A stretch of DNA of 47,890 nucleotides from Bacteroidales bacterium UBA5762. GTDB lineage: Bacteria; Bacteroidota; Bacteroidia; Bacteroidales; TTA-H9. The stretch lies in assembly GCA_002418865.1 (NCBI GenBank), contig DIEY01000086.1:1-47890 (forward strand), given 5' to 3'. Of this stretch, positions 1 to 7,910 are shown piece after piece. A model generated the notes under the pieces. That model made no database searches, was not told the DNA's origin, and saw only the letters and a list, made by a program, of their open reading frames with translations. Both the position numbers and the translations under genes were made by a program. Numbering within the stretch: position 1 is the first letter of the stretch; each line of letters starts with the position of its first letter.

Positions 1-516
1 CAAACTTGTTTGAGCTTTGTTGAGGCGTAGCCAATATTCAATTAAATTAAATACGTGTTCTACTCTTGCTCTGGTTTTTGATTTTTCTCTGTTTTGATTT
101 TTTTGTTCATCAGTTAAAGGCTTATTGCGGTATCCTTTTTACTCATAATATATTTTTATTTTTCAAGGTATTCGTGAGGGCTACGCCGTTCATGTATGCA
201 GTTATTCATTTCATATTTGCTGACAATTTTTTCCTGATCATCTCCGGTATAAGCGCTGTCAGCATACAAATTCTGACCATTATCTTTGTAGGTTAATAAA
301 TCGTCTAATGGTTGAGAGTCATGCACAGACGTATCGGTAACTACATAGTTATCAATAAATTTGCTTTTAGTATCAACTTTTGTGTGATTTTTATAACCAT
401 AGAAGGTCTCGTTATTTTTCTTTGTCCAACGGGCATCTATGTCTTTATGACGTTTTTTATTGGGTTCGTCATTCCACAATTCATCACCCCTACCTTCTTT
501 TATAACGTAAATTCAA
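1..516 (-). pseudogene. IS5-family transposase remnant, disrupted and truncated
   Basis: The minus strand from about 516 down to 156 reads as the middle of an IS5-type DDE transposase, with the blocks GDELWNDEPNKKRHKD and DARWTKKNNETFYGYKNH, and an aspartate followed by AYTGDD that fits the DDE core. A stop lies at 156-158. The typical C-terminal stretch (GYRNKPLTDEQ, then RARVEHVFNLIEY) resumes in another frame at about 135-1 and runs off the window. Between the two parts are some 40 to 50 bases that fit neither. The N-terminal third of the protein is missing upstream of 516. It is therefore an inactive copy. It may be the relic of an internally deleted element, but terminal repeats could not be delimited. 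Confidence 0.8.
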
Positions 517-581
517 GTAATTAATGCAACTTTTTAAGGGAGAATAGGAAGGTAAAAAAATATTATATTTTTCAAGACAAA

Positions 582-623
582 GGAGAAAAAAGAGGCTGTC
601 ACTCAATTTTTAATGACAGCCTC
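582..623 (-). terminator. Rho-independent terminator of the peroxide operon
   Basis: A perfect 10-base stem (GAGGCTGTCA at 592-601 pairing with TGACAGCCTC at 614-623) with a 12-base loop is followed, reading the minus strand, by a T run complementary to the A-rich stretch at 582-591. It sits about 10 bases past the stop of the peroxiredoxin gene, so it should end that transcript. GAGGCTGTC is also a common start of IS terminal repeats in this phylum, so the hairpin could derive from an old insertion sequence end. Confidence 0.75.
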
Positions 624-631
624 AGATTTTT

Positions 632-1291
632 TTAGTCTAACTTTTTATGACAGAACCACCAATCGAAACATTCATATTCGCTTATGCGTTTTTTAGCTGT
701 TTGAACGTCTCGCGGAGGCGGAACTATAACGTGATCTCCAATCAGGCTATTCTTTGGCCAGTTAGCCGGTAGAGAAACTTTATTGTTATCGGCTACCTGG
801 AGAGCTTTTAGTGCACGAACGATTTCGTCCATATTACGCCCAATCTCTTGGGGATAATAGAGAATGAGACGAACGATGCCATTTGGATCGATTATAAACA
901 CTGCCCTAACCGTGTTTGAACCTTTACCAGGATGAACCATTCCCAATCTTGCAGCCACTTCGCCTGCTGCATCGGCAATAATTGGGAAGGGAATTTCAAC
1001 ATTCAATTTTTCTTCTATCCATTCATGCCATTTGATGTGTGAAAACACCTGATCCATCGATAACCCTAATAGTTCTGCATTGAGTTTATCAAACTCGGGT
1101 TTTAATTGTGCAAATGCTACAAACTCAGTTGTGCATACAGGGGTAAAATCGGCCGGATGGCTGAATAATATTAGCCATTTCCCTTGGTAATCGGTTGGTA
1201 AATTTTTAATTCCATGAGTAGTTTCAACCTTCATTTCGGGCAATCTTTCGCCCAATAAGGGAATCCTGAAATTTGCTTGATTTGTTTCCAT
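632..1291 (-). CDS. Peroxiredoxin, Prx6 (1-Cys-like) type
   Basis: This cytoplasmic thiol peroxidase of 219 residues should reduce hydrogen peroxide and alkyl hydroperoxides. The peroxidatic cysteine is C53 in HPADFTPVCTTEF, and the long C-terminal part after the thioredoxin fold is typical of the Prx6 subfamily. Two more cysteines, C208 and C214 in CFDWWFC, have the same six-residue spacing as the C-terminal pair known in archaeal thermophilic enzymes. A resolving cysteine is therefore likely even though the subfamily is called 1-Cys. It is the last gene of a minus-strand operon after a PerR-like regulator and Dps, separated from dps by 33 bases and followed by a terminator. The family call is secure. 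The resolving mechanism is inferred. Confidence 0.93.
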   Translation of the reverse strand: METNQANFRIPLLGERLPEMKVETTHGIKNLPTDYQGKWLILFSHPADFTPVCTTEFVAFAQLKPEFDKLNAELLGLSMDQVFSHIKWHEWIEEKLNVEIPFPIIADAAGEVAARLGMVHPGKGSNTVRAVFIIDPNGIVRLILYYPQEIGRNMDEIVRALKALQVADNNKVSLPANWPKNSLIGDHVIVPPPRDVQTAKKRISEYECFDWWFCHKKLD

Positions 1292-1324
1292 TTTTATTTT
1301 GTGTTTATTAGTTTGAATAAATTA

Positions 1325-1804
1325 TCAAAGGTTTAAGGAAGCACTATACATCCAAAGGAGCTTCTCGTGTTCGCTAATGAATTGACTCAGTATAGCATTG
1401 GTACCCTCATCATTCATTTCGGCTGAAAGCTTCATGATGGCATGCTCTTTTTCTAAAATAATTTTTAGGGAATCAACAATAGATTGTACGCATGAACGTC
1501 CATCAGAGAGATTTTTCACTTCTTTGATCTGAGCCATATTTAAATATTCCGAGAAGGCATGTATGGGCGTATGACCAAAAATACGGACTCTCTCGGCTAT
1601 TTCGTCTACTTTGTCGAGAAGGTCATCATACAGATCTTCAAATTTTTGATGAAGCTCAAAGAACTTCTCACCTCGAATGTTCCAATGAAATCCTCTAACA
1701 TTCATGTAAAAGATTTGCAGATTAGCTAATAAGTCATTCAATTTTTCGACCATTTCTGTCGACTTCTGGGCATCGAGCCCAATCTGATTTAAGTTATTCA
1801 TCAT
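1325..1804 (-). CDS. dps: Dps-family ferritin (DNA-binding protein from starved cells)
   Basis: At 159 residues this has the length of Dps, a 12-subunit mini-ferritin that oxidises Fe(II) with peroxide, stores iron and in many bacteria coats DNA. The inter-subunit ferroxidase ligands are all present with canonical spacing: H40 and H52 in the block from FHWNIRGEKFFELH, and D67 and E71 in DEIAER (spacings 12, 15 and 4). The N-terminus is short with little positive charge, so direct DNA binding is uncertain. It lies 8 bases after the PerR-like gene and before peroxiredoxin, which fits peroxide-induced co-expression. Start ATG ATG at 1804/1801; either could be used. Confidence 0.95.
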   Translation of the reverse strand: MMNNLNQIGLDAQKSTEMVEKLNDLLANLQIFYMNVRGFHWNIRGEKFFELHQKFEDLYDDLLDKVDEIAERVRIFGHTPIHAFSEYLNMAQIKEVKNLSDGRSCVQSIVDSLKIILEKEHAIMKLSAEMNDEGTNAILSQFISEHEKLLWMYSASLNL

Positions 1805-1812
1805 ATTTAGTT

Positions 1813-2250
1813 TTAAAGTTTAACATTATTTTCTTCGAATATACCTGTGATTTGCAGTTTGATGTCCTGAATTTTAAATCCTTTTATATGTTTTCTCGAA
1901 AAATACTCTTTCAACCATTGGTCTAACTCTTCGTCAAAATAATCTTCCATTCTATCGGTTTGTGCACTATACAAATGATGATGGGGCTTTTCGATAGCAT
2001 CATAACGCATGTTGTCTCTACCGGTTTTTACTTTCTGAATCAAGCCCTTTTCGCACAACATTTCCAGTGTGTTATAAACGGTTGAAAGTGAAATCCCCGG
2101 AAATTGCGGTTGAATTTCTTGATATATGACTTCTGCGGTTGGATGGTCGGTACGTTCGAGTAAGGCATTATAAATGGCTATGCGCTGAGGCGTAATCTTC
2201 AATTTGTTTTGTCTGAATTTTTCACTTATTTGTTGAAGGTCATTTTTCAT
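1813..2250 (-). CDS. perR: Fur-family regulator, PerR-like peroxide sensor
   Basis: A 145-residue Fur-family repressor with an N-terminal winged helix (about residues 15-85, with KITPQRIAIYNALL and the recognition segment SLSTVYNTLEML) and a C-terminal dimerisation and metal domain. Residues H36, D84, H90, H92 and D103 fall exactly one position before the regulatory-metal ligands of Bacillus PerR (H37, D85, H91, H93, D104). The aspartate at the last position is the PerR hallmark linked to peroxide sensing. The structural zinc cysteines are absent: the usual CxxC after the histidines is replaced by S95 and T98, and there is no C-terminal pair. It heads the operon with dps and peroxiredoxin, which it probably regulates. 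The family is certain; the PerR assignment rests on ligand positions and context. Confidence 0.9.
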   Translation of the reverse strand: MKNDLQQISEKFRQNKLKITPQRIAIYNALLERTDHPTAEVIYQEIQPQFPGISLSTVYNTLEMLCEKGLIQKVKTGRDNMRYDAIEKPHHHLYSAQTDRMEDYFDEELDQWLKEYFSRKHIKGFKIQDIKLQITGIFEENNVKL

Positions 2251-2266
2251 AGCATCAAACTTTCTG

Positions 2267-2274
2267 CAAAGTTA
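2267..2274 (-). promoter_or_regulatory. Putative -7 element of the perR-dps-prx operon
   Basis: The minus strand reads TAACTTTG, a perfect match to the Bacteroidota -7 consensus TAnnTTTG, 16 bases before the perR ATG. No exact TTTG occurs at the preferred -33 spacing, although TTTG motifs lie 10 and 14 bases upstream. Confidence 0.45.
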
Positions 2275-2286
2275 ATAATAATTACA

Positions 2287-2305
2287 AACAAATATTTATT
2301 TTGTT
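2287..2305 (-). promoter_or_regulatory. Candidate operator palindrome upstream of perR
   Basis: AACAAA and TTTGTT form 6-base arms around a 7-base AT-rich centre. The site overlaps the -33 region of the putative promoter, where a Fur/PerR-type repressor would block RNA polymerase. That this is the PerR box is inference from position and symmetry only. Confidence 0.3.
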
Positions 2306-2518
2306 CAAATAATGATTGCTTTTTAGTAGATTTTTTAATATTTGAGCTTTCATGATAAGTTTCATCAAAGCAAATCGAGTTGAGTTGCAGACTTAGTTCC
2401 GAAATTGATGGATGATATAAGATTAAGCCTCTTGAAGCACCTACATTTGCGGCAATGAAATAGCAGAAGGATAGAATGGGTAAACTGAATAACCTGAATA
2501 ACCTGGATAATTAGATCC

Positions 2519-3994
2519 TTATAAAATTTTCCATGTGGGTCCGTCTTTTGAATCCTTCACTTCAATGCCCATTTTGAGTAAGCGCTCGCGGATACGGTCG
2601 CTTGTTGCCCAATCTTTTCTGTCTCTGGCTTCCTGACGCAGTTCGAGCAAAAGATTCATCAATTCATTCACCAGATTGGAATTATCAGAAGGATTTTCGT
2701 CGGCAAGGCCTAAAATCTGAAAAAGGAAATCGTTGAAGGTTAGTTTCAGAAGTTCAATATCGTCGTGTGTAAGAGTTTCGGTTCCAGTGAGGGTGAGGTT
2801 AATCATTTTGACGGCTTCAAACAGATTAGCCAGAACGATGGAGGAATTAAAATCGTCGTTCATTCCGTCGAAGCAAGCTTGCCTGAGTTCATGAATATTT
2901 ATGCTGGATGCTTCGGAAGAAGGAATTTTATCGATTTGGTGATAAGCTTCTATCAAACGTTTAAGGGCTTTTTCGGCTGCCTGAAGAGCATCGTTGGAGA
3001 AGTCGAGTGTGGAGCGATAATGAGCCTGGAGTATGAAAAAGCGGATAATCATGGGGCTGTAAGCTTTTTCGAGTTGGGGATGATTACCTGAGAAAATTTC
3101 ATCGAGGGTGATGAAATTTCCGAGTGATTTGCCCATTTTTTGTCCATTGATGGTTACCATGTTGTTGTGTAGCCAGTATTTAACGGGTTGATTGCCATAA
3201 GCGGCCATACTTTGAGCAATTTCTGCTTCGTGATGTGGGAATATTAAATCCATACCTCCACCATGAATATCGAATTTTTCGCCCAGATATTTGTTTCCCA
3301 TGGCACTGCATTCGAGATGCCAGCCAGGAAAACCTTCGCTCCAGGTTGATGGCCAGCGCATAATATGTGTGGGTTGCGCCTTTTTCCATAAGGCAAAATC
3401 ATACGGACTGCGTTTTTCCGACTTTCCTTCTAACGCTCTGGTAAACGCAATCATTTCTTCTAACTTGCGTCCAGAGAGCTCCCCATAGGGATAATTCTTG
3501 CTGTATTTCTCTACGTCGAAATAAACTGAGCCATTTATCTCGTAAGCATATCCATTGGATAAAATCTTCTTTACCAATTCCTGCTGTTCGATGATATGTC
3601 CGCTGGCCAAAGGTTCGATGCTGGGTCTTAGTACATTGAGCTGGTCCATATTGTAGTGGTAGCGGTTTGAATAATACTGGGCTATTTCCATGGGTTCGAG
3701 CCGCTCTAGACGTGCTTTTTGTTCTACCTTGTCTTCTCCTTCATCGGCATCATTTTCCAGATGACCTACATCGGTAATATTTCTAACATAACGCACTTGA
3801 TATCCAAGAAATTTTAAATATCTGAATATCACGTCGAATATAACTGCAGGCCTGGCATGCCCCAGATGAGCATCCCCATAAACCGTTGGCCCACAAACAT
3901 ACATGCCTACATGTGGAGGATTGAGAGGTTCGAATAATTCTTTCTGCCGTGTTAAAGTATTGAAAATTTGCAGCCTGCTTTTCGATTCCACCAT
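2519..3994 (-). CDS. cysS: Cysteine--tRNA ligase
   Basis: This class I aminoacyl-tRNA synthetase of 491 residues charges tRNA-Cys. Residue C34 in MYVCGPTVYGDAHLGH is the first zinc ligand, and HLGH (43-46) is the HIGH signature. Further zinc ligands appear in HLECSAMG and in IFPHHEAEIAQ. The second nucleotide-binding signature is KMGKS in NGQKMGKSLGNFI, a common variant of KMSKS. The C-terminal anticodon-recognition helical domain ends with a DxxRxxL-type segment. Length and order match bacterial CysS. It is a single gene with its own putative -7 site, transcribed away from the secreted glutaredoxin-like gene. Confidence 0.97.
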   Translation of the reverse strand: MVESKSRLQIFNTLTRQKELFEPLNPPHVGMYVCGPTVYGDAHLGHARPAVIFDVIFRYLKFLGYQVRYVRNITDVGHLENDADEGEDKVEQKARLERLEPMEIAQYYSNRYHYNMDQLNVLRPSIEPLASGHIIEQQELVKKILSNGYAYEINGSVYFDVEKYSKNYPYGELSGRKLEEMIAFTRALEGKSEKRSPYDFALWKKAQPTHIMRWPSTWSEGFPGWHLECSAMGNKYLGEKFDIHGGGMDLIFPHHEAEIAQSMAAYGNQPVKYWLHNNMVTINGQKMGKSLGNFITLDEIFSGNHPQLEKAYSPMIIRFFILQAHYRSTLDFSNDALQAAEKALKRLIEAYHQIDKIPSSEASSINIHELRQACFDGMNDDFNSSIVLANLFEAVKMINLTLTGTETLTHDDIELLKLTFNDFLFQILGLADENPSDNSNLVNELMNLLLELRQEARDRKDWATSDRIRERLLKMGIEVKDSKDGPTWKIL

Positions 3995-4022
3995 CTTACC
4001 TTTGTCTATTATGTTAAAGCCA

Positions 4023-4030
4023 CAAAATTA
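4023..4030 (-). promoter_or_regulatory. Putative -7 element of cysS
   Basis: Minus-strand TAATTTTG fits TAnnTTTG and lies 28 bases before the cysS start codon. No clear -33 TTTG is seen at 19-21 bases upstream. Confidence 0.4.
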
Positions 4031-4143
4031 AGGTTTTTCATGATGTGATGCTTACTTCATTACACATGCAGTGAAACGTTTAAGGCAGGAAGTAAAAAAT
4101 CGTCAAGGTTTATTACTTTCGCACGTTTTATCTATTTATTCTA

Positions 4144-4560
4144 ATGATGAAAAAACCTGGTATTCTTTTATTCATTCTCATGCTAACAAGCCAATTTATA
4201 TTGGCCCAACAACTCGATACTGTAAAAGATTCTCTTGTGTTGAGCCTCCAACAGGCTGATTCGCTTTCTGAATTCCTTCCTATCGTTTACTCCAATAAAG
4301 GATGTGGGAGATGTGTTACTGCAGAAAATTTTTTTCAATCTAATGGCATAGACTTTATTCATCTTAGCCTCGCATTGGAAGAAAACAGAATCATCATGTA
4401 TCAGGTGGCTACACGCCAGGCGGCCAAAACTAACATCTCCATTCTTTATCCAGTAATTATCTATAAAAAAGAAGTTTATTACGGCCAGACGCCTCTGCAA
4501 GAATATCTCGAAAGTTTGAGGGAAAAAATTCGACTTCAAGAATCCTCTCATACAAACTGA
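4144..4560 (+). CDS. Exported glutaredoxin-like protein with CGRC motif
   Basis: A 138-residue protein with an N-terminal signal peptide (hydrophobic residues 7-20, probable cleavage after LAQ) and no lipobox cysteine. The mature part has one redox-type motif, C54-G-R-C57 in NKGCGRCVTAENFF. It also has SILYPVIIYKKEVYYG, which resembles the cis-proline segment and following strand of glutaredoxins. It probably adopts a small thioredoxin/glutaredoxin fold in the periplasm and takes part in thiol-disulfide exchange. Partner and substrate are unknown. It lies 79 bases upstream of porZ on the same strand, so cotranscription is possible. Start codons at 4144 and 4147 are both plausible. Confidence 0.7.
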   Translation: MMKKPGILLFILMLTSQFILAQQLDTVKDSLVLSLQQADSLSEFLPIVYSNKGCGRCVTAENFFQSNGIDFIHLSLALEENRIIMYQVATRQAAKTNISILYPVIIYKKEVYYGQTPLQEYLESLREKIRLQESSHTN

Positions 4561-4639
4561 AATGCAATAAAAATTGAAATGTCCGTTTTTCAATGTGCTT
4601 TTCCACTCTTTTAAAATATTCAATGATTCTTAGATTCAA

Positions 4640-6958
4640 ATGATGAAAAAAAGACAATTTCTACTTTTTTGCCTTTTGTTTCTTTTGTTGAAAACCAACT
4701 TGAAGGGACAAATGGCCCTATATGAATGGCGCGACCATTTACCTTATCACAAAGGCTTATCTATTGCTTATGATGGTAAAAATGTCTATTGCGCTACTCC
4801 ATATAGCATATTCTATTATAACCCCGATTATAATAGTTTGGAAAGACTCAATAAAGTGAATGGACTTTCCGATGCAAATATCATCGATATTGCCTATAGT
4901 AGCGAATATCAGACTCTGGTAGTAGCTTATTTGAACACTAATCTCGATTTGGTAAAAAACGGTAATGTGATAAATATGGGTGATATTAAACGAAAACCCA
5001 TATTAGGAAATAAAACCATTAACAAAGTAAGACTGTATGATAAATTTGCCTATCTATCGTGTGGTTTTGGAATTGTGGTGGTAGATATGGTAAAAGAAGA
5101 GATTAACGACACATGGTATATTGGGCCAGAGGGTTCTCAGATTAATGTTTACGATTTAACTGCCGACGATACCTATTTTTATGCGGCCACCCAGATGGGC
5201 ATCTACAGGGCAGAAAAAAGCAATCCTTTTTTGGCTTATTACGGTTCGTGGGAAAAACTGTCTAACATTCCGGTTCCCAATGGTACGTATAATGCTATTC
5301 AGTATTTTGATGGTTATTTATTGGCCAATAACCACAATCCTACTTATATAGACGATACGGTTTTTGTTTATGATTTTTCGATCGAACAATGGTCGAGGCT
5401 TAATGTTTTTAATTATCCCGACTGTTACCGTATGGAAATTTCAGATGGAAAGATCATACTGAGTTTCGAAGGAACCTTGCATGTATATGACAAAGGGATG
5501 AAATTTTTAATGGCCTCGTTTAATCCTTCGGGACTATCGTTGCATCCGCGTGCCGGATGTTTCGACAAGGATGGATACCTGTGGATAGCCGACAATTCTT
5601 TAGGATTGGTGAAGACATGGGGTGAAGGATGGCATGGTGAGGCTTATTCACCCAATGGTCCTTTTTCAGCCAATGTATATGAAATGAAAATGAGAGAAAA
5701 TGAACTTTGGGTAGCCAGTGGAGGACGAAAAAGTACTTGGGAAAATCTTTATATGACAGATGGACTCTATAATTACTCGGATGGGATATGGTATAATTTC
5801 AACAGTTCAAATGTAGCCGCCTTTGATAGCATATATGATATGGTTTGTTTGGCCATCGATCCATCCAATCCGAAGCACATTTATGCGGGTTCGTGGAGTA
5901 AAGGTTTAATGGAATTCAATAATAAAGAATTGGTTACTGTTTACAGCAAATACAACAGTCCTTTAGAAGGATTTGTAGCCGCTCAGGACCGCGTTTTTAT
6001 CAGCGGCTTGGCCTTCGATAGTAAAAATAACCTATGGGTTGCTAATAGTGGAGCTTCGTCAATACTGCATTGCCGGAAGCCCGATGGTAGTTGGCAGTCT
6101 TATAACTTAGGAGGAAATGCCAGCGGCTTAGATATTGGCGAAATGGTTGTAGATGATTACGACCAGAAATGGATATTGATGCGTAAGGAACATTCTATAC
6201 TCGTTTTCAATGAAACTATAACCGAAGGGAAACCATACAAAATTTTAGGTTCAGCTACAGGCGAAGGAGCAATCCCTGGTAATACGGTACTTTCTATTGC
6301 CGTTGACCTCGATGGAGAAATTTGGATTGGGACCGATGCTGGTGTAGCTGTTTTTTACAGTCCTGATGCGGTGTTTTCTGGTAATAATTTCGATGCCCAA
6401 CGCATATTAGTCGAACAGGGAGGCTATGTGCAATATTTACTCGAAAATGAATCGGTTACTGCGATCACCGTCGATGGTGCCAATCGTAAGTGGATTGGTA
6501 CCGACAAGGCGGGTGTTTTTCTACTTTCGGCCGATGGTACACAACAAATTTATCATTTTACCGAAGATAACAGCCCGTTGCTATCTAATTCTATAGCCGA
6601 TATTGCCTTAGGCAAAGATGGAGAAGTATTTATTGGTACTTCTTTAGGAATAGTTGGTTTTAGAGGCGATAGTCCTTCGCCGGGAACTATACCCACTGAA
6701 GTTTATGCTTTCCCCAATCCTGTTCGTCCATCTTATGATGGGCCAATAGGCATTTCGGGGCTACCACAGAATGCCGATGTGAAAATTACTACCATAAGCG
6801 GAAAGCTGGTTTATCACACTATAGCCGCCGGTACACAAGCCGTATGGAATGGCCGTGATTTCGACGGACAAAGAGTACAGAGCGGAGTTTATCTGGTGTT
6901 GGTTTCTAATGAAGATGGAACAGAAAAATTGATTACTAAGATTTTATTTATCCATTGA
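4640..6958 (+). CDS. porZ: PorZ-like type IX secretion surface-attachment protein
   Basis: A 772-residue protein with a signal peptide (residues 1-24), close to the length of Porphyromonas gingivalis PorZ. The N-terminal part starts with the characteristic block (WRDHLPYHKGLSIAYDGKNV, then VNGLSDANIIDIAY) and contains many two-component-regulator-type propeller repeats such as LWVASGG, IWIGTDAGVAVF and KWIGTDKAGVFLL, implying two stacked beta-propellers. The last 90 or so residues (from EVYAFPNPVRPSYDGPI to the end, with WNGRDFDGQRVQSGVYLVLV) form a FlgD-like Ig fold that serves as a T9SS C-terminal domain. In known systems PorZ acts at the cell surface with PorU, PorV and PorQ in anchoring cargo to anionic lipopolysaccharide. 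No other member of that complex is adjacent. Confidence 0.85.
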   Translation: MMKKRQFLLFCLLFLLLKTNLKGQMALYEWRDHLPYHKGLSIAYDGKNVYCATPYSIFYYNPDYNSLERLNKVNGLSDANIIDIAYSSEYQTLVVAYLNTNLDLVKNGNVINMGDIKRKPILGNKTINKVRLYDKFAYLSCGFGIVVVDMVKEEINDTWYIGPEGSQINVYDLTADDTYFYAATQMGIYRAEKSNPFLAYYGSWEKLSNIPVPNGTYNAIQYFDGYLLANNHNPTYIDDTVFVYDFSIEQWSRLNVFNYPDCYRMEISDGKIILSFEGTLHVYDKGMKFLMASFNPSGLSLHPRAGCFDKDGYLWIADNSLGLVKTWGEGWHGEAYSPNGPFSANVYEMKMRENELWVASGGRKSTWENLYMTDGLYNYSDGIWYNFNSSNVAAFDSIYDMVCLAIDPSNPKHIYAGSWSKGLMEFNNKELVTVYSKYNSPLEGFVAAQDRVFISGLAFDSKNNLWVANSGASSILHCRKPDGSWQSYNLGGNASGLDIGEMVVDDYDQKWILMRKEHSILVFNETITEGKPYKILGSATGEGAIPGNTVLSIAVDLDGEIWIGTDAGVAVFYSPDAVFSGNNFDAQRILVEQGGYVQYLLENESVTAITVDGANRKWIGTDKAGVFLLSADGTQQIYHFTEDNSPLLSNSIADIALGKDGEVFIGTSLGIVGFRGDSPSPGTIPTEVYAFPNPVRPSYDGPIGISGLPQNADVKITTISGKLVYHTIAAGTQAVWNGRDFDGQRVQSGVYLVLVSNEDGTEKLITKILFIH

Positions 6959-7047
6959 GAAGAGGCGGAGAATGGTGCTTGGTAGATAGTGCTTGGAGAA
7001 TGATGGATGATAATTTGTCAAAATCTGGAAGGAGGTAGCAAAGTTGA

Positions 7048-7764
7048 TTAGTCATCGAGGCTGGGCTGTACAAGGAGAGTCCGTTGTTTGATTTCGAAAG
7101 CCGTTAGATTACCAAAGCCTTTTTTCTTGATGTATACCCCATTGTCTAAGGGTATAAATGGATAGATGCCCTTACGAATGGTAAAATCGATGAATTCGTG
7201 GCTAACTGGTACGTGTCCATGAATAATGGTTTTGTGATTTATCTTGTCAGGATCTACTTTAAAATCTCTTATCCAAAGCATGGAATATTTATCGTCGAAA
7301 ATAGAATCGGTTTCGAAATTGAATCCTGCATGCACCAAATAATATTCCTTGAGTTCGATATAATATTCCAATTGTTGCATCCATTGGATATATTCTACTG
7401 GGAAATGCCTCAAATTGTTTACCTTGAAACTTTTAAGGGTTTCTTTACCTCCATACCGCATCCATTCGGCTTTTGGAAGATTAGGTTTCTTTAAACCCAG
7501 AAAGTTCTTCTTTAACTGTAATTCCTCTTCATAAGCCTTAATACACCATTCTTCGTGATTTCCCTTTAAAAATCGCAACTGATAACCATTATCTTTCAAT
7601 TGAATGAGGTAATCGATCAAACCTTTTGAATCGGGACCTCTATCAATAAAATCGCCTAAAAAATATAGCTCGTCGAACTTAGAAGGTCGGATTTGTTCTT
7701 CCAAAAGAGCTCTTAGCGTTTTTAGGTAACCGTGTGTATCGGGTATAACCCACTGTTGAGGCAT
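7048..7764 (-). CDS. Calcineurin-like metallophosphatase (ApaH/PrpA-type)
   Basis: A 238-residue cytosolic metallophosphoesterase of the bacterial serine/threonine-phosphatase and diadenosine-tetraphosphatase group. The metal-binding motifs are complete: D9-x-H11-G near the N-terminus (usually GDxHG, here PDTHG), GDFIDRGPDSKG with D38 and D41-R42, GNHEEW near residue 70, then a histidine in YLVHAGF and another in IIHGHVP. The spacing DRGPDS is typical of PPP-family phosphatases. The substrate, whether phosphoprotein or dinucleoside polyphosphate, cannot be decided. It stands alone between porZ (convergent) and gpmA on the same strand. Confidence 0.88.
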   Translation of the reverse strand: MPQQWVIPDTHGYLKTLRALLEEQIRPSKFDELYFLGDFIDRGPDSKGLIDYLIQLKDNGYQLRFLKGNHEEWCIKAYEEELQLKKNFLGLKKPNLPKAEWMRYGGKETLKSFKVNNLRHFPVEYIQWMQQLEYYIELKEYYLVHAGFNFETDSIFDDKYSMLWIRDFKVDPDKINHKTIIHGHVPVSHEFIDFTIRKGIYPFIPLDNGVYIKKKGFGNLTAFEIKQRTLLVQPSLDD

Positions 7765-7910
7765 AATCAGTTGATAGTTAAACGCCCAAAATCTCAGGAT
7801 TTTATTGTTTTAATTATTTCATAAGAAATCATAAAAGCCATGAAGATAATAAGACTTTGGGTATATAGAGGTTTTATTCGTGAAAAAGACAGAATTATCT
7901 CTGAAGGAAA

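Noticed and set aside
66..524. Plus-strand ORFs of 60-76 codons opposite the transposase remnant
   Set aside because: They are hydrophobic antisense shadows of the IS5-type coding strand without motifs of their own.
2480..2512. Short direct repeat of the form aataacctg upstream of cysS end
   Set aside because: Only two and a half short copies without flanking structure; not a CRISPR or recognisable repeat family.
2765..3488. Plus-strand ORFs inside cysS
   Set aside because: The minus strand is clearly CysS with all motifs; these are antisense frames.
4183..4657. Minus-strand ORFs of 146 and 66 codons opposite the glutaredoxin-like gene
   Set aside because: The plus-strand ORF has a signal peptide and CGRC motif, whereas the minus-strand frames show no family features.
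6959..7047. Repeated gtgcttgg in the porZ-metallophosphatase gap
   Set aside because: Two short copies only and no hairpin; likely chance.
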